Assembly (NCBI RefSeq): GCF_046630445.1
Contig: NC_092333.1
Location: 338,881,001-338,945,000, forward strand
Direction: 5' to 3'
From: Rutidosis leptorrhynchoides
Lineage: Eukaryota; Streptophyta; Magnoliopsida; Asterales; Asteraceae
Length of the DNA: 64,000 nt
Position 1 is the first letter of the stretch. Every line of letters starts with the position of its first letter. Below the pieces are notes generated by a model. The model made no database searches. It was not told the origin of the DNA and saw only the letters and a program-made list of their open reading frames with translations. Both the position numbers and the translations under genes were made by a program. This document shows positions 51,939 to 63,901 of this stretch, in pieces.

Positions 51939-52928
51939 GAAGTACCTACCATGGATGTGGTGTAGATGTCTAGGGACTTATGCAAAATGCACCAACATTG
52001 TTGCGATCATTAGCGAGTAGTTATCTTTAGTGTATGCTATGATATAACCTGTTATAATGCCGAAATAGTATTATGGTTTGCGTATGTTGTTGAAATGCTT
52101 TTCGATTATGCTTTAAACTCAATCGATTTTCCAACTAATAGAACGTAGTTATTGGCTCCATTATTGGGAAGTCGCGAACCCCGATTCAGAGTACACTATC
52201 TGTGTCACCCTTGGTAAGAGAAGTCTATCGGATACAACGTAAGATCGACTGAGGCACACCGGTTGTAGTAAGTCTATCAAGCTTTGGATTCTGACTGAGG
52301 ACTCTTTCGTAGTGAAACATCTAACAAGACCCCTAGTACATTGTCAGTCTCAGACCATGCTAGTGTAGTAACCAAGCATATAAAATTCGTACGTGCATGC
52401 TGAAGCACAAAGGTTGTTGTACGCTGCACCTCTACTAAGTATGGCCATGGAACCCAGTCAGTGCTGATTAGTACACTGCACCATAACGCGGTCTCAAGCA
52501 TTGCACCCCGCATGAGGGATTCATAGTTAATTCAGGAACTATTTGTTTAAACACATAAAGGATTGGACCGTTAGGATAACCGAACATGTTCATGGAAGTC
52601 AACTTGACTTGACCATGGTGTTCTTTATGGTTGAACTCTTTTAAGGGCCTAACTATCTTTTAAACCCAATCATTAATGAAAGCATTGAAACACATCACGT
52701 CTCTCGGATATGGTAAACCCTGTATTCTATTATACTTAAGAAAGTTTAGACCTTTGTGGAATGTTAATACGTCACCCAACTGAGTCACTCAAATGGATGA
52801 GCCATCTGAACGTGTATGCCTATAGTCAGACTGCACGGGCGTCGGGGGTAAGGGATATTAGGACCCCGAAGTTGTATATGAAGGTTTTTCTTCTGCCCGA
52901 GAGACATATTAAATTAATGTAGCTAATG
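51939..52928. other. Unassigned stretch between Copia-2 and Copia-3
   Basis: About 1 kb of less AT-rich unique-looking sequence with no convincing ORF. Near its right end the purine-rich ggggtaaggga (52844-52854) is followed by a 21-bp block (52858-52878) identical to the first bases of the LTR of element E. It may therefore be the 3' internal end and first LTR bases of an E-like element, cut by Copia-3. Confidence 0.3.
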
Positions 52929-53804
52929 TGTTATGATCCAAGTCGGGTCATACCCAATAACAAGCTTACCGACACTTTATATGTATTTAATCTCAACGAT
53001 TGGATCGTTAAATAAATACGCGACACTTGAACTTTAGAAAATCGGTTTTCTAAAATATTATCACTTGAGATAAATTATTTGGATAATTTATATTTAATTA
53101 TTTATAGGTTTAAATAATTATGTTGTGTAATACTTTATAAATTGGTTTATAAAGTATGAGTAACTCTAATAAAACTTGGGCTTTTATAACAAATTTTATA
53201 TAAATTACAACAACTTTTTATATAAATAAAAGTTGTTATTTAGTGACATGGGGGGCAGATTTTGGGACTCCAAGAAGTCCAACCCATGCTAGCTTTTGTT
53301 ACTTCCTATATACACAACTCCTTAGGTGCATGTCTACTTTTGAACCAAGGTATTGACCAATTCTCTCAAGTGTAAATTAGACATTCAAAACTTGCAAAAA
53401 AAAAAAAAAAAAAAAACAGTCCAAAATCTGCTGCTGCTGTCGTGGGTCTTTAGTAGGAAGAAAAGGGTTCTTCAAGTTGATTTGCAAGCTAATTTCAAGT
53501 GTAATTAAATCCTAACCAAAGCTAGGGTGTTAGTGCATAAGTTTAGGGTATAACAACTTGAGGTTTCATTCTTTTGGAGCTCCATTCATCATCATCATCT
53601 TCATCACTTACCAATAAGCTTGGAGTAGGTATAAACTCTTTACTTGATTGTAGTTTGTAAGCATATTTCATAACTTGATCCTAATTGGGATTTAACTTTA
53701 ATTGGTTAAAGTATAACAAGTTCTAAAATAGTAATACTTACATGCTTCCGCTAAGTTTGAATCTTAAAATGTTTTAAGTGTTATGAACTTGTTAAATCCC
53801 AACA
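52929..53804 (+). repeat. 5' LTR of Copia-3
   Basis: TGTTATGATCC...AAATCCCAACA, 876 bp, directly followed by a primer site. It includes a 20-base A-run (about 53396-53416). The left boundary rests on the TG start and on recall of similar plant copia LTRs; no second LTR is in the window. Confidence 0.7.
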
Positions 53805-53805
53805 A

Positions 53806-53818
53806 TGGTATCTAGAGC
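53806..53818 (+). other. Primer-binding site of Copia-3
   Basis: TGGTATCTAGAGC, a one-base-longer variant of the Met-tRNA-complementary site, one base after the LTR. Confidence 0.75.
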
Positions 53819-55213
53819 CGAAGTTGTTGAAATATGCTTCGAGATGGTTATTAAACTCACTATATATTTTGCATTTTATGTACATGCATGAAAGTAAAAT
53901 GCAATAATTATAGTTTTTGGGTGGGTTACTATTTTTCGCCGAATTTCATAGCTCCTAAAATGGGTTTTGGGTTGTTCCATGTTGTTCATATTTGGTTGTA
54001 TAATAATGTTCACAATCTAAGCCTTGACCTTGTGTTTGAATGGTTGCATGTTTGATTTATTATTCATTCATTTGGTTTGTAATAATATTTATTCAATTGG
54101 TTTGTAATAATATTATTTTGGTTATATAATTTATTTTATATTTGGTATGTAAAATAGATTAGGTTGTAATTTCATTTTTTAGACAAAATGTATTAGGATA
54201 TATTTTGTAAAAAGATGAAGATACAAGATGAAGACTTGGAAGAACACAAGAAGAAGCATTTGGATGCAAGATTAAGTGGGAGATTTAAAATCTCCTACTT
54301 TGTGTTATAACCCCTTAACCGGTGGCATTTGTTTTCGGCTAAACAAATGTCTACCAAAATGGCTTGATTGTGAACATATGTGTTTTGCATGCATGGTTGT
54401 TTATTGTGTTTATATGTTTGGTTGCTACAAGTAAATCACAAGTTAACTACAAGTAAAATGACAATTTAATTGGTTAAATTAGACATTATTAATGACATGC
54501 AAAACGACAATTTAAATGGTTAAATTAAAAATGGCTAAAAGGACATTAATAAACGGTTATTAAGAACATGAAAAGGATCATATATATAAAATGGTTTATA
54601 TCAAGTAATTGGATTAATTACAAGACATGAAAATAGTTTTTCATATGTACCATACACTAAATGCATGTTGGTGTATGGCATAAAAGTTTTCTTAAACTAG
54701 AAATAATGAAAACTTAAAATCCCTTATTAACAAGGTAAACAAGTTAAACGCCATCCTTATTGTGTGACACTTAGGCATATTAGGGAACTCATGATGGGAT
54801 AAAGGTTACCTAACCATTATGAGCAAACTAATATGATTAAGGTGAATTTCGCACACTTGTGGGATAAAGGTCACCTAATCACTTGTATGTTGAATTTACA
54901 AGTTTACACAAGTAGGACGACTTGATTTAGGAATCATGAACTTAGGGACACCGAAGCAGGAGGAACAAATAGGCGTTGATGGGATAAATATGCCACGCAA
55001 AAGGATTGCATGATTCCATAACTTAGAAGTTGTAAAAGGATTGCAATTGTCATATAATGACTACCTAGCTAAATTAAATGACGGGATAAAGGTCACCTAA
55101 CCGAAATTTGGTTTACCGTTGGATTCTAAAATTTAATAAATATCAATTGGATTTAAAGGGTATTGATTGTTAAATTAAAATTGATACATAAACAACTTTG
55201 TTAAATTTTGTAG
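53819..55213 (+). other. Copia-3 leader with a repeated 18-bp motif
   Basis: A non-coding leader between primer site and gag. GGGATAAAGGTCACCTAA or a close variant occurs at 54796-54813, 54861-54878, 54981-54998 (diverged) and 55083-55100. A direct repeat, ttggtttgtaataatatt, occurs twice near 54074-54112. Confidence 0.7.
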
Positions 55214-56016
55214 ATGGCTGCCAATAACAACAACATTCCAAACGCACCAATCAACTTTAACAACCTATCGTTGAGGTCAATCCTCGAAAAGGAAAAACTC
55301 AACCATACGAACTTCATGGATTGGTTTCGCAATCTAAGAATTGTCCTCAAACTAGAGGATAGGGCGTATGTGTTGGAAGACCCCATTCCCGATCAACCGG
55401 ACGAGGATGATACGGAAGGCATGGCTTATTGGGAGAAATATTGCACCGATTCGGTGCAAGTTTCTTGCCTCATGCTTGGGACTATGATACTAGAACTCCA
55501 AAAGGATTTCGAGCATCATAGTGCATATGACATGATCACATAATTGAAGGAGATGTTCCTTCAACAAGCTCGTATTGAGCGCTTCGAAACAGTTCGAGCG
55601 CTTCATGCATGTCGGATGGACGACTCCCAATCTGTTTCATCTTATGTCCTTAAGATAAAAAGCCTAATTGATCGAGCGAACCGTCTAAACTGCAACGTGT
55701 CTAATGAATTAGCCACGGACCTCATCCTTAATTCTTTGTCAAAGAGGTTTGACACATTTGTAATGACTTACAACATGAATGGATGGGATAAGAGCATTGG
55801 AAAATTACATGACATGCTTAAGATGGCCGAAGCGATCATGGGTAAAAGGGCTTCACCCATGTTTATGATCAATGAAGGTGGGTCCAAAAACAATAACACT
55901 TCTAAGCTAAAGACGGCTAAGAGGAAAGGACCTGCCTACCAAGGCAAGGGCAAGGGAAAGGGGAAGATGGTTACCCCAACCAACAATAACAAGAAGCAAA
56001 AGGTTGCCGGTAAAGC
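55214..56016 (+). pseudogene. Copia-3 gag (before the solo LTR)
   Basis: The ATG at 55214 opens MAANNNNIPNAPINFNNLSL. The gag pattern LNHTNFMDWFRNLRIVL, then YVLEDPIPDQP and AYWEKYCTDSVQVSCLML, is typical of plant copia (UBN2/DUF4219-like). A TAA at 55541-55543 breaks the frame before LKEMFLQQARIERFETVRAL. The rest (LATDLILNSLSKRFDTFVMT) runs into a Lys/Gly-rich tail, then the solo LTR begins within codon GCT of GKA. The same frame resumes at 59427 and gives the zinc knuckle. Confidence 0.9.
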
Positions 56017-59000
56017 TGAAATGTCCCGTTCATATCGATTATAAACGTTCAATATTAATTGATTTCGTTGCGAGGTTTTGACCTCTATATGAGACGTTTT
56101 TCAAAGACTGTATTCGTTTTTAAAACAAACCATAACCTTTATTTTATCGACAAGGTTAAAAAGACACCACCTAGATTATCCAGAAATGATAATCTAAAAA
56201 TATCACACTTACACACTGCCAATACATATTGCTTTACAATATTAATATGTTACAACAAAATAAATCTCGAATGCAGTTATAAATAATATTATACAAGCAT
56301 GCTGACACCAAATCTTGTTCACATATTAGCATGCAACAGTGGAAGCTCTTAATAATCACCTGAGAATAAACATACTTTAAACGTTAACAAAAATATTGGT
56401 GAATTATAGGTTTAACCTATATATTTTTCAAATTGTAATAATAGACCACAAGATTTCATATTTCAATATACATCCCATACATATAGATAAAACTCATTCA
56501 TATGGTGAACACCTGGTAACCGACATTAACAAGATGCATATAAGAATATCCCCTATCATTCCGGGAAATCCATCGGACATGATAAAACAACATCGAAGTA
56601 CTAAAGCATCAGCAACCATGGATGGGGTTCGTTAGGCCCAATAGATCTATCTTTAGGATTCGCGTCAATTAGTAGATCGGTTTACTAATTCTTAGGTTAC
56701 CAAGCAAAAAGGGGCATATTCGGCTTCGATCATTCACCCATAAAATGTAGTTTCATTTACTTGTGTCTATTTCGTAAAATATTTATAAAACTGCATGTAT
56801 TCTCATCCTAAAATATTAGATTTTAAAAGTGGGACTATAACTCACTTTCACAGATTTTTTACTTCGTCGGGAAGTAAGACTTGGCCACTGATCGATTCAC
56901 AAACCTATTACAAATATGTTCATATATATCAAAGTATGTTCAAAATATATTTACAACATTTTTAATACGTTTATGTTTTAAGTTTATTAAGTCAGCTGTC
57001 CTCGTTAGTAACCCACAACTAGTTGTCCACAATTAGATGTACAGAAATAAATCGATATATATATTATCTTGAATCAATCCACGACCCAGTGTATACACGT
57101 CTCAGGCTAGATCACAACTCAAAGTATATATATTTTTGGAATCAACCTCAACCCTGTATAGCTAACTCAAACATTACTGCATATAGAGTGTCTATGATTG
57201 TTCCAAATAATATATATACATGGGTCGATTTGATATGTCAAAACATTTGCATACGTGTCTATAGTATCTTAAGATTACATAATATATTAGAATACATGTA
57301 TAATACAGTATAAGTTAGCTAGGATATGATTTGTATAGAATTGTTACAATATTTCCCGTAGCTAAAACAATCAAAAAATATCCAAGCTTGTTTTACCCAT
57401 AACTTCTTCATTTTAAATCCGTTTTGAGTGAATCAAATTGCTATGGTTTCATATTGAACTCTATTTTATGAATCTAAATAGAAAAAGTATAGGTTTATAG
57501 TCAGAAATATAAGTTACAAGTCATTTTTGTAAGAGGTAGTCATTTCAGTCGAAAGAACGACGTCTTGATGACCATTTTGAAAAACATACTTCCACTTTGA
57601 GTTTAACCATGATTTTTGGTTATACTTTCATGTTCATAAGAAAAATCATTTTCCCAGAAGAACAATTTTTAAATCAAATTTTATCATAGTTTTTAATTAT
57701 CAAACCCAAAACAGCCCGCGGTGTTACTACGACGGCGTATATCCGGTTTTGCGGTGTTTTTTCGTGTTTTCAGGTTTTAAATCATTAAGTTAGCATATCA
57801 TATAGATATAGAATATGTATTTAGTTGATTTTAAAAGTCAAGTTAGAAGGATTAACTTTTGTTTGCGAACAAGTTTAGAATTAACTAAACTATGTTCTAG
57901 TGATTACAAGTTTAAACCTTCGAATAAGGTAGTTTTATATATATGAATCGAATGATGTTATGAACATCATTACTACCTCAAGTTCAGTAGGTAAACCTAC
58001 TGGAAATGATGAAAAAAATAACTTGAGCTTCAAAGGATCTTTGGATGGCTTGAAAGTTCTTGAAGCAGAATCATGACACGAAAACAAGTTCAAGTAAGAT
58101 TTCCACTCGAAATAAGATTGTTATAGTTATAGAAATTGAATCAAAGTTTGAATATGAGTATTACCTTGTATTAGAAAGATATCTTACTGTAAATAAGAAA
58201 GATTTCTTGAGGTTGGATGATCACTTTACAAGATTGGAAGTAAGCTAGCAAACTTGGAAGTATTCTTGATTTTATGAAACTAGAACTTATAGAATTTATG
58301 AAGAACACTAAGAACTTGAAGATAGAACTTGAGAGAGATCAATTAGATAAAAAAAATTGAAGAATGAAAGTGTTTGTAGGTGTTTACATGTAAATAAGTC
58401 ATGAATGATTACTAATGTTTTTGTAATTTTATGAGATATTTCATGCTAGTTGCCAAATGATGGTTCCCACATGTGTTAGGTGACTCACATGGGCTGCTAA
58501 GAGCTGATAATTAGAGTGTATATACCAATAGTACATACATCTAAAAGCTGTGTATTGTACGAGTACAAATACGGGTGCATACCAGTTGAATTGTTGATGA
58601 AACTGAACGAGGATGTAATTGCAAGCATTTTTTTTAAGTAGAAGTATTTTGATAGGTGTCTTGAAGTCTTTCAAAAGTGTATGAATACATATTAAAACAC
58701 TACATGTATATACATTTTAACTGAGTCGTTAAATCATCGTTAGTCGTTACATGTAAATGTTGTTTTGAAACCTTTAGGTTAACGATCTTGTTAAATGTTG
58801 TTAACCCATTGTTTATTATATCTAAAGAGATGTTAAATTATTACATTATCATGATATTAGGATATATTAATATATCTTAGTATGATATATATACAGTTAA
58901 ATGTTTTTACAACGATAATCGTTACATATATGTCTCGTTTCGAAATCATTAAGTTAGTAGTCTTGTTTTTACATATGTAGTTCATTGTTAATACACTTAA

Positions 59001-59421
59001 TGACATGTTTACTTATCATTTATCATGATTAAACATAGCGTATCAATATCTTAATATGATTCATATGTATTTAGTAAGACGTTGTTATAACGATAATCGT
59101 TATATATATCGTTTCGAGTTTCTTAATTCAATAAACTCAATTTTATGTATATAACTCATTGTTAAAATACCTAATGAGATACTTACTTATCATAATATTA
59201 TGTTAACTATATATATAATCATATATATGTCATCATATAGTTTTTACAAGTTTTAACGTTCGTGAATCACCGGTCAACATGGGTGGTCAATTGTCTACAT
59301 GAAACTCATTTCAAATAATCAAGTCTTAACAAGTTTGATTGCTTAACATGTTGGAAACATTTAATTATGCAAATATAGTTTTCAATTAATATATAATCAT
59401 GGAAAAGTTCAGGTCAGTACA
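56017..59421 (-). mobile_element. Solo LTR of family A (A3), 3.4 kb
   Basis: The plus strand starts TGAAATGTCCCG and ends GTCAGTACA, with the 5-bp duplication AAAGC at 56012-56016 and 59422-59426. Its length is 3405 bp with no primer site, polypurine tract or ORF, so it is a solo LTR although unusually long. It aligns inverted with A2 along its whole length. It carries the palindrome AACGATAATCGTT twice (58911-58923 and 59089-59101) and the 11-mers GATTCACAAAC (56894-56904) and GTTCGTGAATC (59258-59268). Confidence 0.93.
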
Positions 59422-59426
59422 AAAGC

Positions 59427-59706
59427 TAACCCCAAGGAATATCCATGCTTTGGTTGCGGTGAAATGGGTCACTGGAAACGCAACTGCCCGGTCTACCTAA
59501 AGGAGTTGAAAGAAAAGAGGAATGCAGGGCAAACCTCAGGTAATGTATATATGGTATACGTTGAGCTTAGTATTACTTCTTCTAATACATGGGTATTAGA
59601 CACAGGATGTGGAACTCATATTTGCAATTCTTTGCAGGGGTTCAAAAGAAGTAATCAAGACGCGGGAACAACAAGTATCTTCATGGAAAATGGAGAAAGG
59701 GTGTAA
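59427..59706 (+). pseudogene. Copia-3 nucleocapsid zinc knuckle and protease start
   Basis: It resumes the gag frame exactly after the second AAAGC. PCFGCGEMGHWKRNC is a complete CX2CX4HX4C knuckle. NTWVLDTGCGTHIC follows, the copia retropepsin site (D-T-G). A TAA at 59704-59706 interrupts the polyprotein after MENGERV. Confidence 0.92.
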
Positions 59707-60738
59707 GTGAAAGCTCAAGGAGACTTTGTTTTAAAGCTTCCAAGTGGTTTGGAGCTTATTTTGAAAAATGTTTTGTATGCACCCGTTTTATCACGAAACA
59801 TTATTTCTCTATCCCATTTGAAACAATATGGTTTTAATCTTAATTTCATTAATGATGATATCCATGTTTATTTAGATAATGTGTTCTATTTTAAGGCTTC
59901 GCCTTTGAATGGTATTTATGAATTGGTTCATGATGACACATCATTCAATAGCTCAATGTTCCATGCAAACACCAAGAAACTCAAAAGGGATTTGAGTGAT
60001 TCCTACTTATGGCATTGTCGCCTTGGTCACATAAACAAGAACCGAATGCATACACTTCAAAAGAATGGCCTTTTGAAATCAAGTGAGCTAGACTCATTTG
60101 ATGTATGTGAATCTTGTTTGCAAGGCAAAATGACTAAAGCACCTTTCAAAGGGACCTATGAAAGGGTTAAAGACTTATTGGGATTAATACATTCGGATGT
60201 ATGTGGACCCTTTAAGCCCATGACTAGGAAAGGTGAAAGATACTTCGTCACTTTCATTGATGACTTTAGTCGTTTCGGATATGTCTACTTGTTAAGACAT
60301 AAGGACGAAACTTTTGAAGCATTCAAGGAATATCAAAACGAAGTACAAAATCAACTCAATAAGACAATCAAGGTACTTCGTACCGATAGAGGAGGTGAAT
60401 ACCTAAGCGATGCTTTCCAAGATCATCTTAAAAGTTGTGGGATTATCTCGCAACTCACTCCTCCTGGAACACCCCAACTTAATGGAGTTTCCGAAAGGAG
60501 GAACCGAACCCTAATGGATATGGTTCGATCTATGATGGCTAGAAGCTCGTTACCTCTATCATTTTGGGGTTATTGTCTATGCTCCGCGGCTCGTATTCTA
60601 AATATGGCCCCAACCAAGAAAGTGGAACGAACTCCTCATGAGATGTGGTTTGGAAAACCTCCATCTCTGTCATACTTAAAGATATGGGGATGTGAAGCTT
60701 ATCCTAAGCGTTACGTCCCTAATAAGTTGAATGCTTGA
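59707..60738 (+). pseudogene. Copia-3 protease C-part and integrase
   Basis: The frame continues from the stop at 59704-59706; there is no real start codon. LKNVLYAPVLSRNIISL is the conserved post-protease block. WHCRLGHINKNRM...CESCLQGK is the HHCC zinc motif. The integrase core shows IHSDVCGPF (first Asp), VLRTDRGGEY (second Asp) and NGVSERRNRTLMDMVRSMM (Glu), all present. YLKIWGCEAYPKRY is typical of the copia C-terminal side. A TGA at 60736-60738 sits where family members usually have Arg or a similar residue in front of STKCIFIGYP, and could come from CGA by C-to-T change (inference). Confidence 0.94.
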
Positions 60739-61318
60739 TCCACGAAGTGTATCTTCATAGGATATCCGAAGGATGATATGGGATATTATTTCTATGATCC
60801 ATCCGAGCAAAATGTATTTGTTGCTCGGAAGGCGGAATTCCTTGAAACTAAGTTCCTAATGGAAGGTAATAGTGAAAGGAAGATAGATCTTGAAGAGGTT
60901 CAAGATCAAGTAGATGATACACCATTGGTTGACACTAGCGCTCAACATGAAAATGTTGAGAATGATCAAATGGATGATCAAAGTATACAAGACGTTCGCA
61001 GATCTGGTAGGATTAGTAATCCTCCTGAGAGATATGGGTTTCTCATGAAAGGTTGCTATGTGGTTGATTTGGATGAACCAACAAACTACCAAGATGCTTT
61101 ATCAAGGATTGATAAAGATAAATGGCAGGAAGCCATGAACGCTGAGATGCAATCCATGTATGACAACCAAGTTTGGGAACTTGTTGCACAACCTACTGGC
61201 TCAAGGCTGGTTGATTGTAAATGGCTTTTCAAAATGAAAACCGACATACATGGAAACTTGGATACATATAAAGCTAAACTTGTAGCAAAAGGTTTCACTC
61301 AAACTCAAGGGGTTGACT
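60739..61318 (+). pseudogene. Copia-3 integrase-RT linker and start of RT
   Basis: CIFIGYPKDDMGYYFYDPSE, then the acidic linker with VRRSGRISNPPERYGFLM. The RT entrance follows: WQEAMNAEMQSMYDNQVWEL, then GSRLVDCKWLFKMKTD and YKAKLVAKGFTQTQGVD. At about 61318 one base is missing compared with the usual VDYDETFSPVA, and the frame shifts. Confidence 0.92.
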
Positions 61319-61901
61319 TGATGAAACTTTTTCGCCTGTGGCAATGCTAAAGTCTATTAGGATATTACTTGCCATTGCTGCTCATTATGATTATGAAATA
61401 TGGCAAATGGATGTCAAGACCGCTTTCCTAAATGGACATCTTGAGGAAGATGTCTATATGGTTCAGCCTGAAGGTTTTGTTGATCCGAAATATCCTAAAA
61501 AGGTATGCAAGTTAAAGAAGTCAATCTACGGATTGAAACAAGCATCCAGAATGTGGAATCATCATTTTAATGAGGAGGCCAAGAAATTTGGCTTCATTAA
61601 AAATGGTGATGAAGCTTGTGTATACAAGAAAGCTAGTGGGAGCACTATCATGTTCCTTGTACTATATGTGGATGATATATTGTTATTTGGAAATGATATT
61701 TAGGAAATGTAAAGTGTTAAAACTTGGCTAAGCAAATGCTTCTCCATTAAGGATCTTGGAGAAGCACAATACGTTTTGGGGATAGGGATCTATAGAGATA
61801 GATCCAAGAAATTGATAGGTTTGAATCAAAGTACATACATTGAAAAGATCTTGAAAAGGTTCAAGATGGATAACTCTAAGAAAGGTTTGGTACATATTCA
61901 T
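61319..61901 (+). pseudogene. Copia-3 reverse transcriptase
   Basis: In the shifted frame the RT core is clear: ETFSPVAMLKSIRILLAIAA, WQMDVKTAFLNGHLEEDVYM, IYGLKQASRMWN and the catalytic LYVDDILLFGND (YVDD at 61665-61676). Stops TAG (61701-61703) and TAA (61710-61712) follow, then WLSKCFSIKDLGEAQYVLGI and RFKMDNSKKG. Homology ends at about 61901, where the LTR of element E starts. RNase H is absent. Confidence 0.94.
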
Positions 61902-62142
61902 TGATAGGTCAGATCATGTTGAGATTGAGAGTAATGATAAGATAAAGAGAGATTCGGTATGTAAGCATGAGACTCAGTATTAGATAGAATCGGTACAATT
62001 ACATTCCACAGCTTCTAGAACTCAGTTACAATGCAATGGCTATCTAATTAGGACTACTTAGGTTCCTTATATAGCCCTCTTCTAAGGAACCTTCAATTAA
62101 GCTTATTTCACATTAACACTATACAACTTCGGGGTCCTAACA
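61902..62142 (-). repeat. 3' LTR of element E (241 bp)
   Basis: Short LTR, TG...CA, with a clear TATA box on the minus strand (GGGCTATATAAGG, about 62066-62078), about 70 bp into the LTR. Confidence 0.75.
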
Positions 62143-62143
62143 A

Positions 62144-62153
62144 TCTCCCCCTT
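62144..62153 (-). other. Polypurine tract of element E
   Basis: Minus strand AAGGGGGAGA, one base from the LTR, the expected priming site for plus-strand DNA synthesis. Confidence 0.8.
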
Positions 62154-62290
62154 AGTGTTAAATGTGAACTTTACAACATAATCCTATTTTGTAATCTAAA
62201 GGAACTTTGTTCCTCTGAAGTGAACTTTGGATTTGAATCCCTTGAGATTCTCATATATTCGTATGTTCACTCTTGTTTTGAGACGACTTT

Positions 62291-63901
62291 TTAATATTGT
62301 GAGAATGTATTTGACAATCTCAATATCTTCAGTTGAATACAGTTATTGATCAATCTCCATCTCATGTACTTGAAAGCATACATCAACGTTCCGTCTGAGT
62401 ATCTTCTGAAATCTGAGACTCTGATGAAGATCTTTGTATAGTGAGAATTGACAAATACAAATCCATATGGACAGTCTCTCACTTCAAGTAAGGACATGTA
62501 TCTTAGCTCTTCAATCACTTGATTTGGTGGTTTGATTCCGAGCTTTTTGTGTCCAGATTCCAATCCCAACTGAAAATCATGAACTGACATCCATCTCATC
62601 GAATCAAGAATAAACTTGTAGACTGCCTTCATTGCAGTAGCATGATAAATTGTTGCAGATTCATTCAAGTTAATCAGATAGTTGTAAATGAAAATAATGT
62701 CATCCATCTTCAGTTTATCAAAATCCGCTTCTGAGAATTGGTAATCCTCATCATCCATTCTTGTAACTTGAAACAATGGCATCTTCACTCCATCCTTATT
62801 AATCATCAAAATCTTATTTATGCTTTTAATCTCCGAACTCCGCTGAATTTGAAGTTTCTCTTTATTCTTCAATTTGAATTTGTCACGAACACTCAGATAA
62901 GCTTTGAGATATTCTGGTTTCTTATGAAATTTCCATGCACCCAGAACACTCATTGATGCAGAAAGGACGAGATCAGAATCACCATAAATTCTATATGCTT
63001 GTTGTTCAATGAATGGTGAACGAAGAATATCTTTCTCTTTATCCTTACTCAGTTGGTAATTAGCATCACGTTCAAGAACAATCTCTGCAATTTGAAAAGG
63101 AACATTCAAATCGGGAGGAGTCGTGGTATCTTCTTTGCCATTAGAGAAAATCTCCTTTTCGAAGTGTATTCCCAATTCGACAGTTGGAGATGTCAAATTA
63201 ACAAATTGATGATCATTGAATTCATTGGCGACACTTGATGACCCCTTCAAAATATCTTCAATGTTGTCAAAGTTTTGATTGTCCTCTTGAGTTAACTTTT
63301 TCTCTGATTGATCAGCTAAATCCATAGTCATTAACATTCCTGAATCACCCTCTCTCTGACTTTCCGATTCATCTAGAAAACTTTCACACTGAATTTCTTC
63401 AATTTCATCACTGGAATCAGATATATCAACAACATATTTTTCCATCTATTGACTGGATGTACCAGCTTCATAAGTTGATCTTTGAAAAACACTGGACCGA
63501 TAACCACCTTGTCTATTCTCCCCCTCATGAAGATTGTCGGGATCGAAATCATCATGATCAGGCATGTGAATTGGTCCAGGTGACTTGCATGGAGATAAAG
63601 GATACACTATCCTTTCTTGCTCAAGATAAATCATCATAGTTTCGCGAACTTCATCAAGATCAGTTCGTTTAGCAAACTCAGCAAGATAGAGCTCCTCCAC
63701 CTCATTGTCAGAGAGATACTGTAATCCATATCTATTTGAACTTCGAGAAGGTAACCTAGTTGGTGAAACAACAGTGTAACCATGAACAAAAGCATCATCA
63801 GCAGCAATTGTTGAAGGCGATGTTGGTGGAAGTGTTTGAGTTGTCGTGAGGGCAGGTAAGGATGAATGCACGGTATTATTCTTATATGTAGGGCTATACA
63901 T
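62291..63901 (-). pseudogene. Long ORF of element E, function unknown (one in-frame stop)
   Basis: One minus-strand frame from ATG 63901 (MYSPTYKNNTVHS) to 62291, about 536 codons, with a single TAG at 63446-63448 that splits it into about 151 and 384 residues. The N-terminal part is Ser/Thr/Pro-rich, with acidic LSDNEVEELYLAEFAKRTDL. The middle is acidic (DISDSSDEIEEIQCESFLDE). The C-terminal part looks folded: YQFSEADFDKLKMDDIIFIY, then MSVHDFQLGLESGHKKLGI and FIRVSDFRRYSDGTLMYAF. The F-E-A-D-F and DFQLGLES words recall proteins seen next to plant retroelements (recall only; 'DFQLG(V/L)ES'). No RT, zinc knuckle or protease. It ends 150 bp before the 3' LTR. Confidence 0.6.

Larger units (their letters stand above)
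52929..61901 (+). mobile_element. Copia-3: Ty1/copia element, interrupted and truncated
   Basis: Order: 5' LTR, primer site, 1.4-kb leader, gag (55214-56016), solo LTR insertion (56017-59421), zinc knuckle, protease, integrase and RT to 61901, where element E has inserted. RNase H and the 3' LTR are not seen. Five in-frame stops and one frameshift disable the polyprotein. Confidence 0.92.

Noticed and set aside
52277..52513. 78-codon minus ORF in the unassigned stretch
   Set aside because: Low-support composition, no motif, no neighbour to explain it.
61086..61298. Minus-strand ORFs at 60856-61092 and 61086-61298
   Set aside because: Antisense shadows of the Copia-3 pol gene.
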